DNA of 64,000 nucleotides from an alpha proteobacterium HIMB5 (GTDB taxonomy: Bacteria > Pseudomonadota > Alphaproteobacteria > Pelagibacterales > Pelagibacteraceae): the NCBI GenBank assembly GCA_000299095.1, contig CP003809.1:310001-374000 (forward strand), written 5' to 3'. The position numbers and the translations under genes are program-made. The first letter of the stretch is position 1, and each line of letters starts with the position of its first letter. Of this stretch, positions 8,209-16,669 are shown piece by piece. The notes under the pieces were generated by a model that ran no database searches, was not told the DNA's origin, and worked only from the letters and a program-made list of their open reading frames with translations.

Positions 8209-9615
8209 TTAACTACTGTAGTACATCTCAAACTCTACAGGATGAGGTGCGTGTTCAAACTTGTGAATTTCCTCAAACTTCAAAGCGATATAAGCATCAA
8301 TCTGATCATCAGTGAATACACCACCTTGAGTTAAAAATTCTCTATCTTTATCTAAACTTTCCATTGCTTCTCTTAACGATCCACAAACTGTTGGAATTTT
8401 ATTAACTTCCTCAGCGGGTAATTCATATAAATCTTTATCAAAAGATTCACCTGGATGAATTTTATTTTTAATTCCATCTAATCCTGCCATTAACATAGCT
8501 GCAAATGTTAAATATGGATTTCCAGCCGCATCAGGAAATCTAATTTCACATCTTGCACCTTTTTTACTTAATGTAATTGGGATACGACATGAAGCAGATC
8601 TATTTCTTGCTGAGTAAGCAAGTAATACTGGCGCTTCAAATCCTGGAATTAATCTTTTGTAACTGTTTGTTGTTGAGTTAGCAAAAGCATTAATGGCTTT
8701 AGCATGTTTTAAAATTCCTCCAATATAATGCAATGCCGTTTCTGATAATCCTGAGTACGCATCACCAGAAAACACGGGAGTATCACCTTTCCAAATTGAT
8801 TGGTGAATATGCATGCCTGATCCATTATCTCCAGCAACAGGCTTAGGCATAAATGTTGCAGTTTTTCCAAATGAGTGAGTTACCATTTGCACAACATATT
8901 TATATAGTTGAACATTATCCGCTTGATCAACCAATGTTCCAAAATACATACCTAGTTCATGTTGACTTGGAGCAACTTCGTGGTGATGTTTTTCAACTTT
9001 TATTCCAACATCTTTTAAACTTTTTAGGTATTCACCTCTCATGTCTTGTTCACTATCAACAGGAGGAACAGGGAAGTATCCACCTTTAACACCAGGTCTA
9101 TGCCCCATATTTCCATTTTCATATTCTTTACCAGAATTATAAGGACCTTCTTTACTGTCAATTTTGAATCCAGCTTCGTTCATGTCGTTTTTGATTCTTA
9201 CATCATCAAAAACAAAAAATTCTGGTTCTGGACCAAAGAATGCTTTATCACCTATACCTGAAGCTTTAAGGTATTCTTCAGCTTTTTTAGCTACACCTCT
9301 TGGATCTCTTTCATAAGGAGTTTTCTTTATCGCATCCAAGATGTCACAAAATAATACGACAGTATTATGTGATGTAAAAGGATCCATAAACATTCTAGAA
9401 GTATCTGGTTTTAAAATCATGTCTGACTCGTTAATTGCTTTCCAACCCGCAATTGATGAACCATCAAAAAACACACCCTCATTGATCATATCCTCATCAA
9501 CAATTCCAGCATCCATTGTTAGGTGTTGTAGTTTTCCTCTTGGATCAGTAAATCTTAGATCAACAAATTCAGCTTCTTTTTCTTTAATAAATTTTAAAAC
9601 ATTACTTGCACTCAT
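8209..9615 (-). CDS. glnA: Glutamine synthetase type I
   Basis: A 468-residue GSI, which condenses glutamate and ammonia to glutamine. Motifs: FDGSSIAGW, the metal-site FFGPEPEFF, the [14 protein letters not shown] segment, [12 protein letters not shown] and NRSASCRIP. Tyr397 in DLYELPAEE is the adenylylation tyrosine, at the same number as in E. coli, so GlnE-type control is possible. A good Shine-Dalgarno (AAAGGAG) precedes the start. No glnB is adjacent. The 102-bp divergent spacer to ybaK shows no sigma54 promoter and no glutamine-riboswitch motif that I can recognise. Confidence 0.97.
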   Translation of the reverse strand: MSASNVLKFIKEKEAEFVDLRFTDPRGKLQHLTMDAGIVDEDMINEGVFFDGSSIAGWKAINESDMILKPDTSRMFMDPFTSHNTVVLFCDILDAIKKTPYERDPRGVAKKAEEYLKASGIGDKAFFGPEPEFFVFDDVRIKNDMNEAGFKIDSKEGPYNSGKEYENGNMGHRPGVKGGYFPVPPVDSEQDMRGEYLKSLKDVGIKVEKHHHEVAPSQHELGMYFGTLVDQADNVQLYKYVVQMVTHSFGKTATFMPKPVAGDNGSGMHIHQSIWKGDTPVFSGDAYSGLSETALHYIGGILKHAKAINAFANSTTNSYKRLIPGFEAPVLLAYSARNRSASCRIPITLSKKGARCEIRFPDAAGNPYLTFAAMLMAGLDGIKNKIHPGESFDKDLYELPAEEVNKIPTVCGSLREAMESLDKDREFLTQGGVFTDDQIDAYIALKFEEIHKFEHAPHPVEFEMYYSS

Positions 9616-9717
9616 TTTAACTCCTTTTGATTTTGGTGGTTCTTAGCAAAAAAAAGTTTATAAATATTGCTCTTTTAATAAATAACACCTATGCAAAAAT
9701 TACATAGATAGCCAATT

Positions 9718-10200
9718 ATGAATGCAATTTTAGACAAAGAACCCGTAAAAAGAGCAGAAAAATCGCTCAAAAAGTTTGACGAAAAATTAGAGGTAATTTA
9801 TCTTGAACAATCAGCACGAACAGCTCAAGATGCGGCTACAGCTTTAGGTTGTGAAGTTGGAGCGATAGTAAAAAGTTTATTCTTTAAGGCAGGAGATAGA
9901 TTCATTCTTGTTTTAGTAGCTGGAAACAAAAGGTGCTCTTTAAATAAACTTAAAAAAATTCTTAATGAAAAAGATGTTTCAATGGCATCCCCACAAGAAG
10001 TTAAAGATAACACTGGCTTTACAATTGGTGGCGTGTCACCAGTAGGCCACCTTAAAGAATGTGATATTTACGTAGATATAAGTCTGGAGAGATTTTCTGA
10101 CTTATTTGGTGCAGCAGGGCATCCAAATGTAGTATTTAAAATTAATTATAATGATTTACTAAAAATGACTAAAGGTCATCCAAAAGATATAGTTGAATGA
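9718..10200 (+). CDS. ybaK: YbaK/EbsC-family aminoacyl-tRNA deacylase
   Basis: A 160-residue YbaK/ProX-like editing-domain protein that probably hydrolyses mischarged tRNA (Cys-tRNA-Pro in characterised YbaK). Family features: the conserved lysine in GAIVKSLFF, AGNKRCSLNKL, and the GGVSPVGH glycine-rich loop that forms the substrate pocket. Length is normal. Its TGA overlaps the following transporter gene (ATGA), suggesting co-transcription. Confidence 0.85.
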   Translation: MNAILDKEPVKRAEKSLKKFDEKLEVIYLEQSARTAQDAATALGCEVGAIVKSLFFKAGDRFILVLVAGNKRCSLNKLKKILNEKDVSMASPQEVKDNTGFTIGGVSPVGHLKECDIYVDISLERFSDLFGAAGHPNVVFKINYNDLLKMTKGHPKDIVE

Positions 10201-11078
10201 GAGAGCCAAAATTAATTGATTATAGTCTATTAACATTACTTGCAATAATTTGGGCATCTGCTTTTTTTAATATTAAAATAGCGACTTATTCATTTGGACC
10301 AGTAACAATTGCTTTTTTAAGAGTTTTTTTTGGGGCACTCCCAGTTTTGTTAATTTGTTATTTAAAGAAAATAAAAATTGAAGCTTTTTCAAAGGATTGG
10401 CATTGGTTTGCATTAATTGGATTTATAAACTTAGTAGCGCCATTCTTTTTGATAGCATATGGGGTAAAGTCAGTTCAAAGTAATTTAGCTGCTATTTTAA
10501 TGTCTACAACAACTTTGAGTTCTACAGTGCTAGGTCATTTTTATACAAAAAATGAAAGATTTAATCTAACTAGAACTATTGGAATTTTAATTGGATTTTC
10601 GGGTATTGTATATTTGTTTTCTGATAATTTTTTAATTAATGAAAATAATTTTGGTTCAGCATTATTAATTTTATTGGGCTCTACTTGTTATGTTGTTGGT
10701 GGTGTGCTTACTTTAAAAATAAGTAAAAAGAAAAATGAAAATGTAACAGGTTCAATTTTAATTTGGGCTATAATAATTTTAATTCCTTTGGTAAGTTTTA
10801 TTGAACAGCCTTGGAATACAGTTCCACGATTAGACTCAACTATTTCTGTTATTTATTTAGGTTTAGTTTCAACAGGAATTGCTTGGTTATTAAGATTTAG
10901 AATTTTAACTACAAATGGATTAATTTTTCAATCACAAGTATCTTATTTAATTCCAATATTTGGAGTAATCCTTAGTTACATATTTTTAAGAGAAATTATT
11001 ACAACAAAAGTTTTAATTTCTTTAATTGCTGTGATAATTGGAATTTACTTTGTAAAAAAAGCTGGGTTGAACAAATAA
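10197..11078 (+). CDS. EamA-family (DMT) transporter
   Basis: A 293-residue inner-membrane protein with about ten hydrophobic segments arranged as two EamA repeats of five (repeat starts near residues 8 and 155). IIWASAFF at the start and the LGLVSTGIAWLL segment are typical of drug/metabolite exporters. It overlaps ybaK by four bases. The substrate cannot be inferred. It converges on the glycosyltransferase gene with a 1-bp gap. Confidence 0.85.
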   Translation: MREPKLIDYSLLTLLAIIWASAFFNIKIATYSFGPVTIAFLRVFFGALPVLLICYLKKIKIEAFSKDWHWFALIGFINLVAPFFLIAYGVKSVQSNLAAILMSTTTLSSTVLGHFYTKNERFNLTRTIGILIGFSGIVYLFSDNFLINENNFGSALLILLGSTCYVVGGVLTLKISKKKNENVTGSILIWAIIILIPLVSFIEQPWNTVPRLDSTISVIYLGLVSTGIAWLLRFRILTTNGLIFQSQVSYLIPIFGVILSYIFLREIITTKVLISLIAVIIGIYFVKKAGLNK

Positions 11079-11079
11079 T

Positions 11080-11982
11080 TTACTTATCTCTAAATGATGA
11101 CGGATTTCCAATCATTGAATTGAATATTCCAAGAAATCTATAGATATATTTCTCTTTTTTTTGTTTTTGAAAAGTTAAAGAAAAATAAATAAGTTTTAAA
11201 AATGATTTAATAAATTTACCTGACATTTTAAGTAATGCATTCATATAACCATAATTTTTTTTATAAAAATAAAAACTTGACCACATCCAATGCCACTCTC
11301 TAATACGATTAGCTCTTTTTTCATTTTCTAAATTTTTTCCTAAAGAGCTTTGAAACCCCAAATGATGAATTTTTAAATCTTTTGAGGTAAAAACATTTTC
11401 ACTTTTATTTATTACAGATTTACAAAGATCAAACTCTTCAAAATATAAGAAGAAATTTTTATCAAAAATTTCTTTATCATTAAATTTTTTAAGATTTATT
11501 AACATTGAACAACCAGTTACCCATTCAACTTTCTCTAAGGTTGAGATATTATTTGACTTAAATTTTTTAACAAATTCTTTATTTTTTTTTGGATTAAAAA
11601 ATCCAGCTGGCATAAAAATTTTATCATGTAAATATTGACATCCAATAATTGAAAAATTGTTATTATTTTGAATTATCTGATCCAAATTAGAAAAAAAGTT
11701 TTCATCGCAAATTAAGTCAGGATTTAAAATTAGAGCGTAATCTGTTTTTGTAACTTTCAGGCCATAATTGTTTCCGTTACCATAACCTAAATTTTCACCA
11801 GTGCAGAGAATTTCAACATTTGAAAAATCATTAATGATTTCATTTTTAAATTCAAAATTTGAGGAGTTTTCTATAATTTTTATTTTAACATCTTTACTTA
11901 TGGATTTAACACAATCCATAATCATTTTTTTTTGAGTTAAATAGGTAACAATTATTACAGTTAAATTTTCAAGGTTTTTCAT
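11080..11982 (-). CDS. Glycosyltransferase family 2 (rhamnosyltransferase-like)
   Basis: A 300-residue GT-A-fold family 2 glycosyltransferase. It shows the VIIVTY start, the nucleotide-binding NLGYGNGNN segment, a metal-binding ALILNPD region in place of a canonical DxD, and FFLYFEEFDLC late in the domain, a pattern shared with WbbL-like rhamnosyltransferases. The C-terminus is basic and amphipathic. It is the last gene of a minus-strand run that begins with the TSUP exporter; there is no wider polysaccharide cluster around it. The acceptor is unknown. Confidence 0.8.
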   Translation of the reverse strand: MKNLENLTVIIVTYLTQKKMIMDCVKSISKDVKIKIIENSSNFEFKNEIINDFSNVEILCTGENLGYGNGNNYGLKVTKTDYALILNPDLICDENFFSNLDQIIQNNNNFSIIGCQYLHDKIFMPAGFFNPKKNKEFVKKFKSNNISTLEKVEWVTGCSMLINLKKFNDKEIFDKNFFLYFEEFDLCKSVINKSENVFTSKDLKIHHLGFQSSLGKNLENEKRANRIREWHWMWSSFYFYKKNYGYMNALLKMSGKFIKSFLKLIYFSLTFQKQKKEKYIYRFLGIFNSMIGNPSSFRDK

Positions 11983-11995
11983 TTGAAACTTTAAT

Positions 11996-12901
11996 CTATC
12001 TCTTTAGATTTGATAATTCTTGTATATGAGCCGGTCTAGTTTCGCAACATCCACCTAAAATAGTTGCGCCTTTATCCATGAATCTTTTAGCAATTTCAGA
12101 CATTTTTTTTGGAGTTAGGTCACGTCTTTGACCTAAAAACTGATTTGGATTTCCCCCGGACTTTGAATAATTAGCTGTGTAACCATTTTTTGTTTTTGTC
12201 CTTTCGAATGCATTAAATTTAAAACCAAACGGTACACCTAAGCTTTTAATTTCATCAAAATTAATTTCAAAATTTTCAGGTGAAACACAAGATAGCATTA
12301 CGCCTAAAGAATTATGATCAATAATATCTTTGATATTAGAAATTTTTTCTCCACTTGGAAGGGTAGTTCCTTCTGAAATGTGAATTCCAAGTAAATAGGG
12401 TTTTTTAAACTCTTTTATTGCTTCGATACCACATTTAAATTCTTTAATGCTACTAAGTACATCAAAATAAAAAAAATCAACATATGGATTTAAAATCTTT
12501 GCCTGTTCATTAAAATTACTTTTTATCTCTTCCTCATTTCTTAAATCTTCTTCATAAGTAAGATTTTGTGGAGGCAAACCACCACCAATTAGCACATTTG
12601 GATAAATTTTTTTTACTTCTTGTGCTATCTCTCCAGCTTTAATATTCAACTCTTCAAACCTATTCTCTATATTATTATCTTTTAATCTTGTTTTTCTGGT
12701 AGTGAATGTTGCAGTAATAATTGCTTCAGCGCCTGATTTAATGAAATCTGAATGGATATCTAAAATTAGTTTGTGATACTTTTCATTGATTAATGCATTT
12801 GTGCTCCACAACGTTCCATTGGGCTCCATTCCTCTTGCCAATAATTCTTGACCCATCCCTCCATCTAGAATTCTTACTTTTTTAAAAAAATTTATATCCA
12901 T
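11996..12901 (-). CDS. Homocysteine S-methyltransferase family protein
   Basis: A 301-residue pfam S-methyl-transferase barrel. The N-terminal ILDGGMGQELLARG and the C-terminal zinc motif GGCCET with an upstream cysteine in MLSC form the expected Zn site. MmuM-like enzymes methylate homocysteine to methionine from S-methylmethionine or SAM; BHMT-like members use betaine. The start codon is the base after the stop of the oxygenase gene, so there is no leader and no SAM-V riboswitch here. Confidence 0.85.
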   Translation of the reverse strand: MDINFFKKVRILDGGMGQELLARGMEPNGTLWSTNALINEKYHKLILDIHSDFIKSGAEAIITATFTTRKTRLKDNNIENRFEELNIKAGEIAQEVKKIYPNVLIGGGLPPQNLTYEEDLRNEEEIKSNFNEQAKILNPYVDFFYFDVLSSIKEFKCGIEAIKEFKKPYLLGIHISEGTTLPSGEKISNIKDIIDHNSLGVMLSCVSPENFEINFDEIKSLGVPFGFKFNAFERTKTKNGYTANYSKSGGNPNQFLGQRRDLTPKKMSEIAKRFMDKGATILGGCCETRPAHIQELSNLKR

Positions 12902-13492
12902 TTATTTTTTATAAATTATTTTAGCATTAAATGAAAAAGATCTTCTCTCTCCCTCTATATTAAATGGATATGCCGTATGCATTAGATAATTTGGAAACAA
13001 AATTAAACTACCTACTTTTGGGATAAAGTTATAAATACTTTTACTTAGAAAAGCTTTTTGTCCGTTAATAAAATCAATAGTTCCATTAGTTCTAATCTTT
13101 TTATTCTTAACATTTCTATTGATTGAAAAATTTTCAGGAAGTTTAAGATAACCAACTCCAGACAAGTCGCCTTTATGATAATGAATAGGATTATATTCCC
13201 CCTTAAATTGTCTCACAATCCATAGAGAATTAATCTTAATATCCTTTACATTTTTCACGTTTTCTAAATAGAGAAAACTTTTGATAATTTTTTTTAGCTC
13301 AGATGAAATATTTTTCTCAACAAATCTTTTTGGGAGAAGAACTTCATTTTTAATTTGGCTTGCAAGTTTTGATGAATAATCAATTTGTTTATATGAAGAT
13401 TTTTTATCTAATTGATTATTTAACTTATTAATCAATTTTTTTGAAATTTTTGTTATCCCAATAGATGGACCAAATGGTTTTATATTTTTCAC
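12902..13492 (-). CDS. Putative 2OG-Fe(II) oxygenase (PF13759/TIGR02466-like)
   Basis: A 196-residue protein whose C-terminal half matches the pattern of the small 2-oxoglutarate-dependent oxygenase family common in marine bacteria and cyanophages. The metal-binding region reads PIHYHKGDLSGVGYLKLP, followed by VGSLILFPNYLMHTAYP and a closing RRSFSFN, giving plausible His ligands and a 2OG-binding Arg. The first 90 residues are Lys-rich and not recognisable. It is coupled to the homocysteine methyltransferase gene without any gap. The substrate is unknown. Confidence 0.7.
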   Translation of the reverse strand: MKNIKPFGPSIGITKISKKLINKLNNQLDKKSSYKQIDYSSKLASQIKNEVLLPKRFVEKNISSELKKIIKSFLYLENVKNVKDIKINSLWIVRQFKGEYNPIHYHKGDLSGVGYLKLPENFSINRNVKNKKIRTNGTIDFINGQKAFLSKSIYNFIPKVGSLILFPNYLMHTAYPFNIEGERRSFSFNAKIIYKK

Positions 13493-13528
13493 AGGTTTTA
13501 ATTATAGTACTTTTTCTTATTATCAACC

Positions 13529-14275
13529 TTAACTTAATAATCTTAAACCCAATCTAATTGCCACAAATATAACTAATAGAGAGGTCATTACAGCAAGAAT
13601 TTTATTGGATAAAAATCTAAGATTTAAGAAGTTTCCAAGTTGACCACCTAGTAAAACGACAATAAAAAGAGGCCAGTAATTTAAAATTTCATTTATAACG
13701 TTTTCCTTTGTTAATTGACCTAATATTCCTGAAATAGAATTTATTAAAATAAAAAGAGATGCTGTTGTTGCAATTTGTTTTGGATAGCCAGCTTTAATTA
13801 AAAAAAGTATTGGGCTTAAAAAAATTCCACCTCCTATACCGACTATTCCTGAAACAAACCCAAGGATTGAACCAATTATTATAGAAATGAAGTTATTGAT
13901 CTCATTTATTTTTATATTTTCAGACTTAAAAGAATTACTGTTTATTAATAATAATATCCCAGCAACACTTAATACGAAAAATAATAAAATTTCAAAAATG
14001 TATTTATCAATATTTATTGAACCACCTAAGAAAGCAAACGGAATAGAACCAATTAAATAAGGAATTATCAATTTTAGATTAAGATTACCAGCCCGCACAT
14101 AATTAATTGAGTTTCCGGAAACAACGATAACGTTACAAAACAATGCTATTACAGGAAAGATATAATAAGGAACATCCCAAATAAGTAGAAGTGCTAAATA
14201 TGTTGAACCACCACCGAAGCCAACACTCGAATATAAAATTGCAGTTACAAAGAATAATATAGATAGTATAAACAT
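13529..14275 (-). CDS. TSUP (TauE/SafE) family membrane exporter
   Basis: A 248-residue inner-membrane protein with eight or so hydrophobic segments and the two TSUP repeats, each carrying the glycine-rich GFGGGS / GIGGGIFLSP signature. TSUP proteins export sulfite, sulfoacetate or other sulfur anions. Given the sulfonate genes at the other end of the window, sulfite export is attractive but unproven. Its start codon lies only 9 bp from that of divergent moaB. Confidence 0.85.
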   Translation of the reverse strand: MFILSILFFVTAILYSSVGFGGGSTYLALLLIWDVPYYIFPVIALFCNVIVVSGNSINYVRAGNLNLKLIIPYLIGSIPFAFLGGSINIDKYIFEILLFFVLSVAGILLLINSNSFKSENIKINEINNFISIIIGSILGFVSGIVGIGGGIFLSPILFLIKAGYPKQIATTASLFILINSISGILGQLTKENVINEILNYWPLFIVVLLGGQLGNFLNLRFLSNKILAVMTSLLVIFVAIRLGLRLLS

Positions 14276-14284
14276 ATTTAATTT

Positions 14285-14785
14285 ATGAAAGTTAACATAG
14301 CATTATTAACAGTTACAGACACAAGAACTTTTGAAAATGATAAATCGGGCGGAATACTTGTAAAAAAAATTGAAGAAGCAAGTCACAACCTAGCTGACAG
14401 AAAAATTTGCAAAGATAATAAAGAAGATATTAAATCAATAATAAATGAGTGGTTAAAAGAAAAAGATATTGATGTAATTATAACAACTGGTGGCACAGGT
14501 CTTACAGGAAGAGATATAACGCCTGAAGCTTTAAATGATATTGCAGACAAACATATACCGGGATTTGGTGAGATGTTTAGATACATAAGTATTAAATCTG
14601 TGGGAACTTCATCTATTCAATCAAGAGCCTGTGCTGTATTAGCTAAAGGTAAATATGTATTTGCTTTACCAGGTTCATCGGGTGGAGTTACTGATGCATG
14701 GGATGAGATATTAAAATATCAATTAGACATTAATCATAAGCCTTGCAATTTTGTTGAATTATTCCCTAGATTAAAAGAGAAATAA
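14285..14785 (+). CDS. moaB: Molybdenum cofactor biosynthesis protein MoaB/MogA
   Basis: A 166-residue MPT-binding protein of the MoaB/MogA family, which adenylylates molybdopterin before molybdenum insertion. The substrate-binding TTGGTGLTGRD motif, ALLTVTDTR at the start and ALPGSSGGV near the end are all present. It opens the molybdenum-cofactor region. The 3' end overlaps the convergent yqaA-like gene by 20 bp, and only 9 bp separate its start from the TSUP gene, so its promoter must lie inside that gene. Confidence 0.92.
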   Translation: MKVNIALLTVTDTRTFENDKSGGILVKKIEEASHNLADRKICKDNKEDIKSIINEWLKEKDIDVIITTGGTGLTGRDITPEALNDIADKHIPGFGEMFRYISIKSVGTSSIQSRACAVLAKGKYVFALPGSSGGVTDAWDEILKYQLDINHKPCNFVELFPRLKEK

Positions 14786-15185
14786 ATAGATACCTGGCAA
14801 TTTTTCCAAGACTTACAAGAATTATAAAAGTTAAAATTTTCGTTTTCATTGTTCCAGCTACAAATGTAAGTGGATCACCAATTACTGGAACCCATGCAAA
14901 AAACAAAGACCACTTTCCATATTTTTCAAACCATAGAGAGGACTTTGAAATTTGTTTTTCTTTAAAAGGAAACCATTTTTTATTTTGTAACTTTATAAAG
15001 TAAAAACCTAAAACCCAGTTGAATACTGATCCAAGAATATTTCCTAAGCTTGAAAATATAATTAACAAAGTTCGATTGTAACCTTCAATAGATAGCATTG
15101 AAGCTAACATTAATTCTGAAGAGAGAGGTAATATAGTTGCTGCTAAAAATGATATAGTAAATAAACTAAGATAACCAATTATCAC
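14766..15185 (-). CDS. YqaA/DedA-like membrane protein
   Basis: A 139-residue membrane protein of the SNARE-associated/YqaA type with about four hydrophobic segments. It has the early LPLSSE motif, a basic loop with WFEKYGKWSLFF, and the re-entrant PVIGDPLTFVAG motif typical of DedA/YqaA. DedA relatives are linked to lipid flipping and membrane homeostasis. The 3' end overlaps moaB on the other strand by 20 bp. Confidence 0.8.
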   Translation of the reverse strand: MIIGYLSLFTISFLAATILPLSSELMLASMLSIEGYNRTLLIIFSSLGNILGSVFNWVLGFYFIKLQNKKWFPFKEKQISKSSLWFEKYGKWSLFFAWVPVIGDPLTFVAGTMKTKILTFIILVSLGKIARYLFISLLI

Positions 15186-15199
15186 TTTTAATTAGAAAA

Positions 15200-15445
15200 T
15201 TACTTTTGATATTTCTCTTTCCACTCAGAGTAAGGCATTCCATAAACATGTTCTCTAGCATCTGGATCTGAAATAGTGATACCTTTTTTTTCTGCTTCTT
15301 CTCGGTACCATTTTGATAAACAATTTCGACAAAAGCCTGCAAGGTTCATTAGATCTATATTTTGAACATCTTTTCTATCTCTTAAGTGATCTATCAATCT
15401 TTCAAAAGCAGCTGATTGAAGTTCTTTTTTTGTATTCTCGTCCAT
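15200..15445 (-). CDS. DUF1244 domain protein
   Basis: An 81-residue protein that is a full-length DUF1244 domain: AAFERLIDHLRDR, the conserved two-cysteine CRNCLSKWY motif and the closing HVYGMPYSEWK are diagnostic. Function is unknown; the family is common in alpha- and gammaproteobacteria. Only 22 bp of very AT-rich DNA separate its start from divergent coxG. Confidence 0.92.
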   Translation of the reverse strand: MDENTKKELQSAAFERLIDHLRDRKDVQNIDLMNLAGFCRNCLSKWYREEAEKKGITISDPDAREHVYGMPYSEWKEKYQK

Positions 15446-15467
15446 AAAAATTATATATAAATACTTT

Positions 15468-16049
15468 ATGAAACTTTCTGGATCTTATCAAATTAATTTA
15501 CCTAAAGAAAAAGTATGGGAAGCTTTAAATAATCCAGAAATATTAAAACAAGCTATACCAGGATGTGAAGAGTTTACAAAAAACTCTGACACAGAATTTA
15601 CAGCAAAAGCTACAAATAAAATTGGTCCTTTTAATGCCAGCTTTACTGGAGATGTAGAACTTAAAGATTTAAATCCACCAAATAGTTACAAAATTTCAGG
15701 ATCTGGAAATTCTCCAGTTGGTTTTGCGTCAGGAGAAGCAAGTGTGAAGTTAGAGGATGAGAATGGAGGTACAAAATTAATTTATGAGGTAGAGGCAAAT
15801 GTTGGTGGAAAGATTGCACAAGTAGGTGCAAGATTGATTGATATGACTGCAAAAAAAATGGCTGATATCTTTTTTGGTAAATTTTCAGAACTTATTACAC
15901 CCCCAGATAATGAAGCGAGTGAAAATCAAAAAAAATCTGATGAAAAAAATTCAACAGATTCATCCAAACAAAAATCATCAAACCAAAAAATATATGTTTA
16001 TGCTGGTATAGGTTTGGCTGTGGCAATTATCGCTTATCTAATTTTCTAA
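15468..16049 (+). CDS. coxG: CoxG/SRPBCC-family protein with C-terminal membrane anchor
   Basis: A 193-residue protein. Residues 1-145 form the CoxG domain of the START/SRPBCC fold (MKLSGSYQINLPKEKVWEALNNP-type start, CEEF, GEASVKL). A Ser/Lys/Asn-rich linker (about 145-170) and a single C-terminal transmembrane helix follow. CoxG tethers or helps mature CO-dehydrogenase-type enzymes at the membrane. It precedes coxS by 136 bp, so it may have its own transcript. Confidence 0.88.
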   Translation: MKLSGSYQINLPKEKVWEALNNPEILKQAIPGCEEFTKNSDTEFTAKATNKIGPFNASFTGDVELKDLNPPNSYKISGSGNSPVGFASGEASVKLEDENGGTKLIYEVEANVGGKIAQVGARLIDMTAKKMADIFFGKFSELITPPDNEASENQKKSDEKNSTDSSKQKSSNQKIYVYAGIGLAVAIIAYLIF

Positions 16050-16185
16050 TTAGTTTAAATTTTCCTTATATTTCAATACCTTTCTCTACCGTAGGTAGTA
16101 ATGCATCGAATTTATCAATTGCTTCTAAATATTAGTTATGATGAGATGAGCATTAGGGAATAAGGAAATAGAGAAGGAGTAATTA

Positions 16186-16647
16186 ATGACTAAAGTAACT
16201 TTAGAAGTTAATGGCAAAAAGGTAACTAAAGAAGTACCAGACCATACGCTTTTATCAGTGTTTTTAAGAGATAATCTAAATTTAACAGGAACACACGTTG
16301 GCTGTGATACAAGTCAATGTGGAGCTTGTGTTGTTCATGTAGATGGAAAATCTATAAAAAGTTGTTCAACATTAGCAGCAGATATTGATGGTTCAAAAGT
16401 AACTACAATAGAAGGTTTAGCTAAGGATGGTAAAATGCATCCAATGCAAGAAGCATTTAAAAAAACTCATGGATTACAATGTGGATACTGCACACCAGGA
16501 ATGGTTATGAGCGCAGTAGATTTGTTACAGACAAAGAAAAATCCAAGTGAACAAGAAATTAGAGAGTGGTTAGAAGGTAACATATGCAGATGCACAGGTT
16601 ATCAAAATATTGTTGCTGCAGTTAAAGAAGCATCAACAAAAATGTAA
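16186..16647 (+). CDS. coxS: Molybdenum hydroxylase small [2Fe-2S] subunit (CoxS)
   Basis: A 153-residue iron-sulfur subunit of a xanthine-oxidase-family enzyme. The N-terminal plant-ferredoxin-like cluster has [15 protein letters not shown] plus a fourth Cys; the C-terminal cluster has CGYCTPGM and the ICRCTGYQ motif. It passes electrons from the Mo site in CoxL to FAD in CoxM. A strong AGAAGGAG ribosome-binding site precedes it. The 136-bp upstream gap shows only a short CTACC/GGTAG inverted repeat. coxL follows after 22 bp. Confidence 0.95.
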   Translation: MTKVTLEVNGKKVTKEVPDHTLLSVFLRDNLNLTGTHVGCDTSQCGACVVHVDGKSIKSCSTLAADIDGSKVTTIEGLAKDGKMHPMQEAFKKTHGLQCGYCTPGMVMSAVDLLQTKKNPSEQEIREWLEGNICRCTGYQNIVAAVKEASTKM

Positions 16648-16669
16648 TTAAGAAAAGGAGAAAAATAAA

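Noticed and set aside
9616..9717. Sigma54 promoter or glutamine riboswitch upstream of glnA
   Set aside because: The GG and GC elements have the wrong spacing and none of the conserved glnA-motif segments are visible.
12902..13528. SAM-V riboswitch upstream of the homocysteine methyltransferase
   Set aside because: The gene starts directly after the oxygenase stop, and the oxygenase has only a 36-bp leader.
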